64,000 nt of DNA from Apostichopus japonicus (taxonomy: Eukaryota > Echinodermata > Holothuroidea > Aspidochirotida > Stichopodidae), in the NCBI RefSeq assembly GCF_037975245.1, contig NC_092582.1, forward strand, positions 25,832,077 to 25,896,076, in the 5' to 3' direction. This document shows, in pieces, positions 49,042-61,906 of this stretch. The position numbers and the translations under genes were made by a program. Position 1 is the first letter of the stretch. Every line of letters starts with the position of its first letter. The notes beneath the pieces are model-generated. The model made no database searches. It was not told the origin of the DNA and saw nothing but the letters and a program-made list of their open reading frames with translations.

Positions 49042-51600
49042 CTCCCCTGTCAATGTCTTACCCCACCCCACCCCTTCACTCCCCCAATTACATTGTCGGG
49101 CAACAACAAAACATATCGGACGAAAATTACAAAATGAATTTAAAGGTTCTGTTACACCAGTTCTTGGTTGACGTAATTAACGGGAATTCTCTAATTAATA
49201 CCAGCAAATTGTGTCTCAATTTATTTCATCATTGTACGTGTGAATTCACACAGACTGATCAGTCGCTAGAATAGGTTTAAACGAAATATTGTTTCTAACG
49301 ACTACATATTTGAGCCGATGTATAATGAAACGGATGGAATATGGCGTTGGACAGACAGTTTTGTAATGGCTGAATAAATGAAGTTTATAAGTCGAAGAAA
49401 CTGAGCTTAATATATAAATATATTTCAATCATAATTATAGTAAATCATAGACAATGAGATAGCTTAAACTGTACTGTTGAAAGACAAGTCCAGACCTAAA
49501 TGAGAACTTCAGAGAAAAACAAATCATCGAAAGAGCGAAAAACTGAACCCCATTGTCAAAATTACATCGCTATAGCATTTATGATTTTTAAAGTTTATCC
49601 AAATTCTAAATTTGTTTCGGCAAATAACAAAATTTATTGACAAATTGAATCATCCAATTATAAAGAAATACATGTAGGCATTTGTAGGTAATATGTGAAC
49701 GATATACACTTACGTACTGTAAACAGAATGAGAACAAATCACACAGGGTTATCAGCAAGCGCGTAGCCGGGCGGGGAGGGGGGGGGGACGTTGGCCCACC
49801 CTCAATAAAAAATCTCACACAAAGTTTCAGAAGTGTAGACATTGGAATATCTCATTCCCGAAATAGATTTCATAGGTATAGCAGTATATTTAAGCCCTTT
49901 GTCCCCCACACTTTTGAAATGCTATCTAATTGGAGGTCATGACCCTGTTGTTGCGATCTTAATATGGTTAGTAAAGGCCCCTATATTTACTGGGAAATCA
50001 TCCTACCTTCGGGGCTCAGACTTTGGTATCACCAGCCCCTGAAAGTTAAACGCCAAATAATGTAGGCTAACCCGAGTCACAAAACTGACTGACTGAATCT
50101 GACATATTTTACCAGCCAGCATTTCACACATAGGCCTATTGAAAGATGGAAAGATTTTTCTTAACTTACCTTCATTCAGATAACCAATTCAACACGTATT
50201 TATTTTGCCTCTGTATATAAGCAAAGCAGAGCCATTCCAAAATGAAAAACTTAATTTACATATGAACTGATTATTCCAGAAATGTTTTCTTCAATATATA
50301 TTTATGAATTCTTTACAAAAAAATAACCTTTCTAACGCTTCCTCTATCTACAAATGATTGGCAATGCTATGTACAAATGCCATTCGCTTCCACAGAGAAA
50401 TATAAATAGCTGAATATATATTTTAATAACCACCGTAATATATATATATTGACGTCAGGGAAAGACTGCTTCAGTCGTTGTTACTTTCGCACTTATGCAT
50501 GCAGTTGCTCCATGTAGGTAGGTATATACTACCGTGGTGCCCATGAGTTGAGTTGTACAGACGTGTGGCCTTCTGTATACATAATGCACTAGAACCAGAA
50601 AACGTTCCGTTGACACAAAACCGGGTTTGGAGTAAACTGTCATTTACTTAACCAACAATTAAGAGCATATAGTTCGAAGCTAAAGTGCAAAGGCGAATAA
50701 ATAATCATAACCTATGAAAAGATTTTTAACTAAAGGCTATGTTTACAGACAACCAATTTTCAAGTGACTTGGCCTTGAGTACATGTACCGGTATGCAACT
50801 ATATACCGGTCGGCCAATATACCCCAGACAAGTACATGTTTGCCTGACGTCAACGTTTACATCAATATAGTAATATTATAATTTTGTGGAATTTTTTTGT
50901 ACTTCAGCGTAGGAAATGGTCTCTGCAAAACTTCAAAGAAAACAAACAATTTTTTGAGATTGTTGTTGGTACCCGTTTGTTATCACTGACACGTCGCAGT
51001 ATAGACCAGCTGCACTGTCCATTCTCTGTGTGTGATTTCAGCAGTGTTGGATTACTGTGTTGACCTGATCTTAAAGGGCCATCGTGTCCACTTGAATTAT
51101 TTCAGCCACGCTCTAATCAAGTATACAGTGGCCTTTCTCTGCGTGACTATACAGTGCAAGTTCAGCAAATCTCAATTTACCGAGCAATAATCACAATAAG
51201 ATTGAACTTGACCAGACTACGACACACACCTGCACATTTGTTTTAATTAATTAATGGTTAATCAAAGAGACGTTAATGAAGACTATACATTTCTCAACAG
51301 TTCGTCGCCAAGATCCGTTAGATATTGTTCATGCTATAATGAGTTTTTTCTTTAAATGTTTGCTACATTATTGGAATTGAAAATTGATGAATATATAAAC
51401 AAGACATTGAACCACATTGAAATGACATTCTGATCTCAATAACAAAGATATTTTATGAAATTATACTATAAAATCTACTTTGATAAATAAATTTTATTTA
51501 GATTAGAAAAAAAATATTTTTGGGTCTCTAGTATGAGTCGGAGTCCTATACACGTTCATCAACCCGACCGAGCATTACTCAAATAATAATGTAATCTGAC
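49042..51600. other. No recognised gene
   Basis: AT-rich. A solitary transposon-like end (GCGCGTAGCCGGGCGGGGAG) occurs at 49760-49779 with no partner found. The frames are short and unlike known proteins. Confidence 0.4.
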
Positions 51601-51609
51601 TTCTCCTTC

Positions 51610-52250
51610 AATATTTCAGACCATGTTTTAACTTAATGAGGTCAAGCTGTTGTTAAAACGGGAAAATGTTGGTATGAATAGAAGTAATTAGATGCAAAGT
51701 TTTTGTTATATTCTGCTAGTTATGAAGTAAATTTATAGTTCAAGTAATTTCTTGTGTTTAAATTATGGTTTATGATCGACCAACTTATTGGTCGGGGAAT
51801 ATACGGTATTACCCCACCTACAGACCCTTCCCCACTATGACATTGATTCAACTTGTGTTTGTTGAGATATCGTGTTTACAAGACGTTTTGAAGATTTCCC
51901 ATTAAGCCCCATCCACTCATGAATATTAATGAGGTCAAATTGTTCACGGTTGCAAAGAACATGTAGGCTTCTTACTATGTAGTTACATCACCATACCAAG
52001 TGTGAACTAAATCGGATATACGGTTGAAGAGATCTTGATATTTTAAGAATTTTACGTTAAGCTCCGCCCACTCGTGAATATGCACGTAGTCCCACTAAAA
52101 ACAATAAGACATCAGTGACACATTTCCTTATTAAGATACAGTGTTTATACACTAGGGCGTCACAAACACACACATACTCACGCACACATACAGCAACTTG
52201 ACTACATGTAGGTTCCGATGGATGCAAAGAATCGGAACCAAAAATTGGTT
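51610..52250 (+). repeat. Second copy (3' part) of the hairpin-ended AGGTCA element
   Basis: Three diverged blocks with AATGAGGTCAA or the GTGAATAT...GTAGTC form (about 51640, 51915, 52070), then GCGTCACAAACACACACATA, GCAACTTGACTACATGTA, a hairpin with 9-bp arms GGTTCCGAT / ATCGGAACC (52211-52239) and AAAAATTGG. The order CA-tract, TTGACTACAT, GGTTCC...GGAACC, AAAAAT is the same as in the 21505-23790 element read on its - strand. Confidence 0.65.
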
Positions 52251-54271
52251 GCTGCTTAGTAGGTTAATCACTAATCATTCAAACTTTAATTGTCAACGGA
52301 TTTATTTTTGTGTCCCACGAATTTTAATATGCTGATGCTTAATTTTTTCATTCGCAAATATTCAAGTTTTATAATATAAACTATAATGCCGATATGACAA
52401 GATTTGTGTACTGCAGATATTACATACGGCCTGGTATTCCCACGTGTTTGCTTGATGACCCCAATTTCCACCTTGATAATCTTGGAGACCCAACGATTGC
52501 ACCTACGATTGCACCTACGGGGACCTACGGGGGAAGAGGTACCCCCTCACATTTGAGACTAAATCTTTATATGATTACGGGTGCTTTTAGTTGCAAAATG
52601 GTGTTATATGTTGTAACTTTTGAAATCATTTATGTTCAAAACTTTCCACTTTTTGCTCCCCACAAATATCAGCATATTTTTATATTTTTTGTTATTTCTT
52701 CAAAATTTATGGCGAACCTCCGTAACGGTTTGGAGACTCCTAAATTCCTACGTAAAACTGCAACATGTTGGAAAACAAGATGATGGGGGAAATGATAAAG
52801 GCCAAAAAGTATGGTTTTGGGGCAGTAACCTTTAATATTTGATTGATCTGAACGAGAAAATGAGTCATTTCTTGAAAATACTACAATGACGGGTTAATCT
52901 ATATATGAGTCACGTCTCGTCTGTGAAAACAATTCGCCAGTTAAGTCTGTTGAACTTGTCTGGGCATTTTTACTCCATGCATATATTATAGGTTACTTTT
53001 CAAAACGGTTCACCTTTTGATTCCCAAATCAACAAATGTTGGTAGTTCTCATGTCATTATTAATGAAATCAAGAGAGAAAACGGGATATTATTTGCCATA
53101 ATTATACCAAATATCGTTCGTTTGAGAAACGTTGAGAAAGAAATTCAACCAATTTTCTTCGGTTATTTTATAGTTCCTAACAGTTATGATATCTCGAGTG
53201 AACTTCACTTTTCACATATTTCTCAACTTGTTTGTTGTAAGAATACAGATAAAGATAAATGTGTTTTTCAACCACGATTACGTATGTTTCTGTATGAGAG
53301 TGATTCTTGAAGCTTGGCTCAAACCACCATTCCTGTTTCCACACAGGTAGCAGTGGTATAACAACAGACTTAACCATGACTATAATTATGTTAAACATTT
53401 TGGTATTAGTTTGATGTTTCAAAATGGTTGAGCAGGATGACGTTAATTATCAAAGGGAAGATGGAATGTGACATGTTTATCAACAAAGCAGATTATGGGG
53501 GCCATAAAAGTCATTCGACAAAACTTCCGAAATTAATTAAGAATAAAAAAATAAAAAAAACTAATCGACTGCACTAACGCTGTCTGACCTTAGTGATAAG
53601 GTAGGCTAAGGTGAAGAAATGGTTCATGTGAGGAGAAAGGGTGGGCACCCCCCCCCCCTCCCGTCCCGGTTCGTCAAAACGACGTTATAAATGGTGCTTT
53701 CATATGGCGGTCACGTACAGTCGTGTGGTTTGTCTGCGGTTCTGTTATTTTTAGATATGGCTCACCCGCCAACTGCACCATATATAAATGTATACATGGC
53801 TCATTAAAACTCACAAAAAGGTATTATACTGACATTCTCCATCTTTCGCGACGTCATCTAATGGTATGTCACGTGATGTTCAGAATAAAGTGCGCATGCT
53901 TTGGCCTTATACGTCGGACGAAATGACTTAACATATGATATCAGAGGGTGACGTCACTAAATTTAAGGACTTGTAAAAGTATGTTAAAACACACTGTTTA
54001 TCAGTCCAGTTGCTTCGACAACACTTTGAGAAGTTCATTAATGAAGTCTAAATCACAGACCATCAGACAAAACTCAATGGAGAAAGAAAAGATTTCCAAA
54101 CGCCAATAGGACACGTTTACAATACCAAGGACAAATGGTGCCGAATGGCGTCATGGGTAGGCCTACTGGTTTGGATAGAGTTTATAAACCAATGGGTTAA
54201 GGTTAACATTTAAAGCGTCACAAAGCAGCTGACGTCACCATCTATGAAGCCTTGGAGAAGAAGCTATGACC
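52251..54271. other. No recognised gene
   Basis: Contains a short tandem ATTGCACCTACG duplication at about 52494-52516 and a poly-C run at 53649-53659. The longest frames (97 and 129 codons) resemble nothing I recognise. Confidence 0.4.
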
Positions 54272-54478
54272 GCCATATAGCTGCCCGATCCCGAGGGCAT
54301 CACAGCTATATACTGGTTCTTTAATTAAATGTGCGGTAGGGCCATATAGCTGCCCGATCCCGAGGGCATCACAGCTATATACTGGTTCCTTAATCAAATG
54401 TGCGATAGGGCCATATAGCTACCCGATCCCGAGGGCATCACAGCTATATACTGGTCCTTTAATCACACGTGCGGTAGG
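54272..54478. repeat. 69-bp tandem repeat, three copies
   Basis: Starts at 54272, 54341 and 54410. Each has GCCATATAGCTGCCCGATCC, CGAGGGCATCACAGCTATAT and ACTGGTTC...TGCGGTAGG, and the copies are about 95% alike. The AGCTATAT/ATATAGCT blocks make each unit partly palindromic. Confidence 0.95.
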
Positions 54479-55969
54479 GTCGTGACCTTGACCAATTTTA
54501 CTCAGTGATTTAACTCGTATAGTATTGCTATCGATCGTCACACCCACGGACGTATATACTTTATACCAACGTTCAATTTATAACCTTATTTGGAACGCCG
54601 CTTCACCAACAATGCACTTTTGGGGTCAATATCTGTGAAGACATCCTTATAAAGACCTAATATTCGGTCCTACTCCTACATTTAGCGGGTGTTTCCTGGA
54701 AGAGTATATATATAGTAGTGACGTCCATGGTACACCCTATACATACATGCCCTTTGATAAGCACCTACAGGCATTTGTAAAATTGGGTATCAGAATGCAG
54801 TCATGCATAATACCAATACGCAATCCATTCACTGTTTCCTCCTCTTCGTCGGATATAACTAACATTCACGTCATAGGGAATACATTGACGCACTCATACT
54901 ACAGATTAAGTTTATTGTTTCCGTATCCGTATTGTATATAGGGGGGGAAGTAAGGAAGGGCAATGGTGGAGGGGAGATACGGAGGAGAGGAGGTAAAGAG
55001 GCTGGCAAGGGCTAGGAGAGGGCAAAGGTATAGAGGACGGCACGTGTATTCGAGTGTGGGTGGGGGGGGGGAGGGGGTGCATGGTATAAAAAGAAAACCA
55101 ACAACTTGAATGGAACGGAGTTGAGTGATTGCTTTACGAAACAAGGCGACGAAGGTAGTTGCGTTACTGCTGTATCAGTAGAAAGAGGAGGGGTTGGGGG
55201 AGTTGCGTGTATATAACAACATTGCATCAATGTAGCATTCGTTTATCAATTCCAGTTTCATTGTTTCAAAGGAATAACATGGCAGGGGGATTGGTCATTG
55301 CCCCAGGGTAGCACTCGAGTCTATGTATGTATACGAAGGGAATGGGAAGTGGGAGGGGGTAGGGGATCACGGTGTGTCAAATATTTAATTGTTGCTATAA
55401 GATTTCAATTCGACAAATTTGCAAGGAGATCTGGTTGATACAATATACGTTATGCATATATACGCCTATGTTCACTCATCACAGTATAAACTCACACTGC
55501 TGCGAACATAAACATCACGCTGTTTACATCAAAAGGCAAGATCTTCACGGCTGAATTCGACCCAGGCCAATCATTTTCAAGTTCATATCAAATTCGGGTG
55601 TCGTTTAACAAACCATACCGGTATTTCATGACATGTCATATTCTGTCTCAGGGAGATTGTACTATATAAATCCTAGCACAAAACAAGAAGACACCAGCAT
55701 GAAATATCACATTCCTAGAAAAGGATAATATACAGAGTAATCAGCTCGGTAGGCAGGAAATCTTGGTTCGTCATCATAACAATGGTAAGTTCATCGTTTT
55801 CCTCTTTCCTAAAATATATCCACGTTTCTGACGTCATTATTAGGTCGGGACTATTTTTCTTAGCATGTGATTTGCAATTATCCAGAGAGCTGTTATCGAC
55901 TGGAACCTCGTCTCAGATTAGGAAATGGTAAATGACGTGTATGAGGTATATCTATATAAATCTATATAT

Positions 55970-56025
<56 letters not shown>

Positions 56026-57471
56026 ACATATTAACAACACTTTGAATAGAAATGTAAGTTCACACACACACAAAACGATCAAAGAAACAAAAACAAAAAA
56101 AAGTGCATCATCACTTTTTTTGTCATTAATGAATGCTTATTCGTGATTCTGGCTGATTCGCAATACAAGGACCATTAGCTAAAGGTTAAAATAATATTTA
56201 CCCAGTAAATAACAGTCTGGTGTGTTTTCAATACAAAATATAGATCTTGTAAAATAAGTCTCGATATGGTAAATTAACTGCATCGAGGCTGTCTTTTTTT
56301 TTCAATTTCTATATATAACAATCGAATGACTTGAGGCCTTGGTTCCGACGTTTTTGTGTTCATTATTTACCTAATGTGTTCTTTGGTATGTCTGTCTATC
56401 TGTTTGTCAGTATGTATTCACTTATACCTCATCTTTACTCATTTTTTCGCATTTCCTTAATTCGTTTCTTTTATGAGAAAGTGTTTAGACGATATATAAC
56501 TTCTTGTTTTTATACTTCTGTATGTTTTATTGAAATTCATAAACCTAAAGATAATTGCAGTACAGCAGTTGCCAAGATGGTAATTGTTTATCCACCTTAG
56601 CAAAATGAAACATCAATAACGGTTACTGTACATGTAACATTGTTTATTCAAACGCTTTGACAGAAATCAATCTTTTTTGCAATTTATGTACTGCCACAAA
56701 ATGTTGATCAAAACAAACAACAACCCCTTATCAGGCATGGCGAGAGTGAGGGGGTTGATGGGTTGAGGGGGAGGGGGGGGGTACAGTCCCGAGGCCCGGA
56801 TCAACTAGGGCGCCCGACGATGAATAATGTATTCATATTTTCATAATATTTTCAAGAGATTTTTTTAAGATGTGGAACATTCGGACCCGCTCTGGATCTC
56901 AACGACACCAAATGTCACTGTACTGTCATAGTGGTTGCACTATAAGCCTAACCTACTTTGCATATAATTATCGGGGCTAAAATACTATAGATGTCACAGG
57001 TTGGTTAAAGGACAGTTGCAATATTCCTATAGAATACGTGATTGTACCATTTATAGCCTAAAGTGAACTTGTGATTTTCAGGACTACTATCTTTTTGGCT
57101 ATTGCATTTTCGAAATGAAGGTATAACTCCCTCTACACTCCTTACCGCCCACATCACAGATTTACCATCACTTCTCATCTCAATATGTCCTATTTAATTG
57201 TCGGAAGGTGAGATATAATTAACTCCTATATGCCATCTGCTGTCGTGGTTACTGATCGAACCATAATTAACACCACAATTCTGTACAAATCCCATAGATC
57301 ATCTGAATCTGCATGTGTTATTCACCTCTGAGAGGTAAAACCATCTGAGAATGAATTATTTAATGATAAGCTCAGGAACGCGCGCAGTCTGTACTCTGTA
57401 ATAGGGTTAGAATTGGGCGCCATTTGTTGTAAATTTAAAATGCATAATATGCATTGCCTTATAGGCAATAC
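54479..57471. other. No recognised gene
   Basis: Contains purine-rich tracts (54938-55075, including GGGGGGGGGGAGGGGG) and a (TA)n tract at 55978-56021. No exon or RNA gene is supported. Confidence 0.4.
55978..56021. repeat. (TA)n microsatellite
   Basis: About 44 bp of TA dinucleotides. Confidence 0.92.
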
Positions 57472-57475
57472 TTAA

Positions 57476-57786
57476 AGGAGCGTTCCACGAAGTAAAATAA
57501 AGATAACCTGAATCAGGATTGAAATGGAGAAAACAAAGCCATACTTGTTGGAAGTGTTTACCGATCTTGAGAAATTTGCAGAAATTTAATTTGTGATTTT
57601 TAAACAGTTCCTCAAGAAAGGAGTCCTAATCAAGGATGTGTGTATGTGTATTTATATATTTGTATATATATAAACCGGACAAGGGCAAAAGGATGGTTAA
57701 TCTAGTACGGTCCATAATAATAAGGAAAAGTTCGCAAAAGCAGTTGAACAGTGTTTTTATTTCTTATTATTATTCCACGTACTCCT
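57476..57786. mobile_element. Possible TTAA-flanked MITE
   Basis: A 311-bp segment flanked by TTAA on both sides (57472-57475 and 57787-57790), with matching ends AGGAG and CTCCT and loosely complementary GTTCCACG / TTCCACGTA next to them. TTAA duplication is the signature of piggyBac elements. The inverted match is short, so chance is possible. Confidence 0.4.
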
Positions 57787-58493
57787 TTAAGTATAGAAGT
57801 TTTTTGACACCATCAGTAACAAGCGTAGTGACCATCAATCTTGTTCGTAATTCCAATCCAATTCCACCACAAACGAATTACCAGATCATAATGTACTCTC
57901 GTTATGTGCCCTTGAAATAACCAACATGGCTGCCGCCAAGTTATCCAGTTATTTTAACGACTGGTGGAAAGGTTATACTCATAGCGGAACATAAGGTTGT
58001 GTTAGGTTAGTATAGTAGGCTTAAAGGTTACGTTATAAATATGACAGAGTTACTGGTAAACAGCTTAATTTTCTAATGTAGACTGTACAGTGTTTCTCTT
58101 TGAGCAAGAAACGTAGATTTGTTCTCTTCGCAAATCTAGGACAGCAAAACAGAACTTTTCAATTACTGTCATAAAGGGATTAACATGGATGGGGAGGGGC
58201 CCAGAGAAAAATTGACGTGAGGTGGGAGGGGAGGGGTGTGATTGGTTGGTGAGGTGCTCTTCATAATCAAAGCTTTCATACTATTCACATACAGACTAAA
58301 CGAAGACGTCCAAGCGGAATTGCAATAAAAAAAAGGAAAATTAATTTCTCTCCTGTCATAACACCGGATATGGTGGTGGCCTGCTGGGGATCGTTTCCAC
58401 GAACCCACCCTCCCCCGTGACCCCTTGTCTCACAGTTCTCTTTAATTGATATTTCCAACCGATCAACAGATGAATTTACAATTATATTGTATA

Positions 58494-58675
58494 GAGGCTA
58501 TAGTAAATATTATTTGTATATTGCATTACGGCTATAGTAAGTATTATTTGTATATTGTATTGAGGCTATAGTAAATAGTATCTGAATATTGTATTGCGGC
58601 TGTAGTAAGTATTATTTATATATTGTATTGAGGCTATATCTGAATGTTAAATTGAGGCTATATAGTAAATATGCC
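58494..58675. repeat. Minisatellite, ~34-bp unit
   Basis: About five copies of GGCTATAGTAAATATTATTT+GTATATTGTATTGA; the fifth is truncated. Confidence 0.9.
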
Positions 58676-59051
58676 GGAGAAACGTCTTTACTAGGCAGAC
58701 GTACATATGTGTTGTTATACTTACTAAACTATATAAAACCATTGATAGAACGTTACCTGACATTACCTTGACACATATTTCGTGCAAAATGAAACAAAAC
58801 ATAACATAACAAAAGACATTGGTGCCAGTTTTCCTCCGGCATATAACTTTATACCACAATAATCTGGTTAAGTGCTTGTTTTGCACGTCGGAAAGCAGAT
58901 ATAGGCGTGAGGGTATAGCCTTACTTATTCCTTAATGTCGTTTAGTCTCAATCGTACACAAAAGCTTCGTATCTATATAAGTTGGTTATTTTTGTTCAAG
59001 CTCAACTGGTTGTAAAGACGAGATGAATTAAATTAATACGTGGGAGGAAGA

Positions 59052-59066
59052 AATATATATATACAT

Positions 59067-59113
<47 letters not shown>

Positions 59114-59130
59114 CATAAATATATATACAC
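59052..59130. repeat. Interrupted (TA)n tract
   Basis: TA dinucleotides with ACATA and AAATA interruptions. Confidence 0.9.
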
Positions 59131-59439
59131 TTGAAATCCGCTATATACATGGAAATACAGTATTTATAGTACTACTGGATTAGCGAAGTTTTGTGTTTCT
59201 GCAAGTTGGCATGCAATAATCCCATTGTAACCGGCCTAACGTTAACGCTATACTGTAGTATACATTGGTAGAACTGCTTATACTAACAGCTCCAGTGCAG
59301 ATGCCCCCATGCAGCAAAGAAGATGGATTCTGGTGCTTTTTATATCATGCACAGGGATTGGAAACTCGTCCAATTGACCGCAAACACCAACTGCATTGTG
59401 TTGACCTTTAACTTTACGAAAGAAGCGATAAACTGATTA

Positions 59440-59682
59440 CAGTATCTAATTGATTAATCGCTTATATAATATTGATGATCTAACTGGTTAATCTCAATAG
59501 AATATTGATGATCTTATTGATTAAATTTCCTATAGAATATTAATGATCTAATTGATCAATCTCCGATAGAAAATTGATGATCTAATTGATTAATCTCCTA
59601 TAGAATATTAATGATCTAACTAGTTAATCTTCTATAGAATATCGTCGATCTAACTGGTTAATCTCCGATAGAATATTGTCAA
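59440..59682. repeat. Minisatellite, ~33-bp unit
   Basis: About seven copies of GATCTAATTGATTAATCTCC+TATAGAATATTAAT with variants GTTAATCTC and CGATAGAA. Confidence 0.92.
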
Positions 59683-59805
59683 AATAGTGCAACGTCAAGC
59701 ATGCAGTTACCAGAAGATAAAGGTGGGTCACTAACGTAGGCCGTATGGATCAGGGTGATACCAATTAAATGTGTACAAACAGAGCATAGTTGGGGAAGTG
59801 GTAGA

Positions 59806-59960
59806 GGGATGACTATGCTAATCCACCAGGCATGGGCGGGAATAGGTGTAGTAGGAGGGCTATACTTACCCACCAAGCATGGGCGGGAAGAGGTAATGGG
59901 AGGACTATACTCTCCCACCAAGCATGGACGGGAAGCTTAGTGGGAGGACTATATTAACCG
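59806..59960. repeat. ~50-bp tandem repeat
   Basis: Three to four imperfect copies of GGGAGGACTATACTNNCCCA+CCAAGCATGGGCGGGAAG. Open frames crossing it on both strands are a by-product. Confidence 0.88.
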
Positions 59961-61733
59961 ACAAGTCCGATTTTGAGAAGGTAAACTTTAACTTTCAGGC
60001 CAATCAGAAATGTAACACCGTATCGGATGGTTACCTTTTGTTTTCGTAATTTCAAGATGAAAGGAGGAAAAAATTAATAAATATTGCAAATTGAACCCCC
60101 GATGGTCTGCATCTTCGCTCCCAATTGTCCATGTAGAAAATGGTCTTGTTTGTTCAAGCTATATGCAATGCGTTCCTTTCGTCCTTTGAAAACGCATTTC
60201 GATTGGATGCACCCTTCACTTATGTATAAGTTACAATAATTGTGATATAATATCGTGGCTCGGTGTTGTCAAATTTAGACTTGCTCAAGCATCCTCGTAA
60301 CTATAACAAGGGTCAATAAACTATGATTGAACGGAAACGTTACTAGCTGTGTTTTTTAGTCATTCATCAAATACATTTCTATCAGGCCAGGTTTCTCTCT
60401 GCTTTATACGTTGACTATTCTCTCTACAATACATATTGGGCAAGAAAAGACTTTGTCAGGCAAAATAAATGAATAATTTACTGATGTTGCTGATATCGAA
60501 GAACACAATCGAAGGTTGTAACCATGTCAACATGTTACGGTGAATTACACGAGCAAGGCAAATTTCCTGTAAAACAATGAATATTTCATGAATATATGCC
60601 TGGGTACGACCAATCAATTTATCAAACATGTGTACGCATGAACTATATCAATATCAATAAGTAAGATCGCATGGTAAGCCCAACCGTCAGGACTCCATGG
60701 TGTGTATATACCCCTCCCTCTACACCCCCCCCCCCCCCATCTTACTCACCCTACGCACACCTATGGCGCATTTTAGTCTAGCCTACACATTAAGTGGTAG
60801 ATAAATTGTGTTATTAAACGAGAGAGCCAGGGAGGAGCGGGAAAAATCAGGGATTTATGAAAAGTTAGAAACCAAGAACAGTTTATCCTCTGATATTAGA
60901 TAATAACTCGTCATAATAACCCATATACGTACAGTGTGAGGCTATATTAAGGGTTTCACATACACATTAACTGCTGTTTACCCACAAATCTATTATCTAG
61001 GACAAAACTACACATTTGGGAATTAACCGAAGACATGTTTCACAAACAACGTAAACCACAAGGAGTCTTGTCACAAAATTCTGAAGACCATGCACATACA
61101 GGCTATAGTCTAAACAGTGGCTTGTATAATTCATACATCTTAATTAAGAAAGGACCTTTCATGAAATTGCAAAAATAATTTCTGGATGAGTTAACATGCT
61201 TACAAGCATATTCACCATACATTTATGACATTGATATATATGCAAACACACTACAGCGTTGTATATACTATGTAAATTTATATAGAAGGTTGCATAAGGC
61301 GTGGTTTGTGCTTTCTGCACTCCAAGGACGGTTATTATTGTTTGATGATTTAGTTTAGAAATATATACATAATTTACAGCGATTTTTAATATAGGGAAAC
61401 CATAACTTTGGGCGGGAAAGAAAAGCTGTTTTAGTTCTTAGTTCAAGTTGGTAAAAATAGAAATAATGTTATAACGTTTTCAATTATATATATTCATTTG
61501 CCTTTGTCGTTTACCTCCATTTCATTAACAAAATTCTGTTCAAAGTATCTCTTTCGAGAAGCGGCTTTAGGGAATCACAAATGACTTCGAGTTGGTTAGC
61601 ATCATGTTTGATCTCTAGAGTAAGGCAAAATATGTCACCAAAACAGAACTAGTATTGTTCGATACAGGTGACAAACGCCTACAGTGGAATTATGACCTTC
61701 CTTACCGGTCTCGAACCTCTGGACATACAATTA
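59961..61733. other. No recognised gene
   Basis: AT-rich, with a poly-C run at 60726-60739. No exon, RNA gene or transposon pair is seen. Confidence 0.4.
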
Positions 61734-61804
61734 CCGTCCATAGCCTAGTGGTTAGAGGGTCCGCATATAACACGGGAGGCCCGGGTTCGAATCCCGGTGG
61801 AGGC
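61734..61804 (+). tRNA. tRNA-like sequence (pseudogene or SINE head)
   Basis: It has a good A box (TAGCCTAGTGG, 61741-61751), a perfect B box (GGTTCGAATCC, 61784-61794), a 5-bp T stem (CCGGG/CCCGG) with TTCGAAT loop, a 3-bp D stem, an acceptor with five of seven pairs, and a T5 run at 61811 that could end pol III transcription. The best fold of the anticodon arm gives anticodon ATA (61767-61769) with one mismatch, no base 26 and no intron. ATA is not a usual animal anticodon, so a tRNA pseudogene or the head of a tRNA-derived SINE is more likely than a working tRNA. Confidence 0.55.
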
Positions 61805-61856
61805 TGGAAGTTTTTACACTGTTCTGGATTTTCCAACTCATTACGTTTTCAATTAT

Positions 61857-61857
61857 A

Positions 61858-61904
<47 letters not shown>
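61857..61904. repeat. (TA)n microsatellite
   Basis: About 48 bp of TA, some 40 bp downstream of the tRNA-like sequence. Confidence 0.95.

Positions 61905-61906
<2 letters not shown>

Noticed and set aside
53017-53310. 97-codon frame as a possible gene
   Set aside because: No recognisable motif, no clear splice or promoter context, and AT-rich composition like its surroundings.
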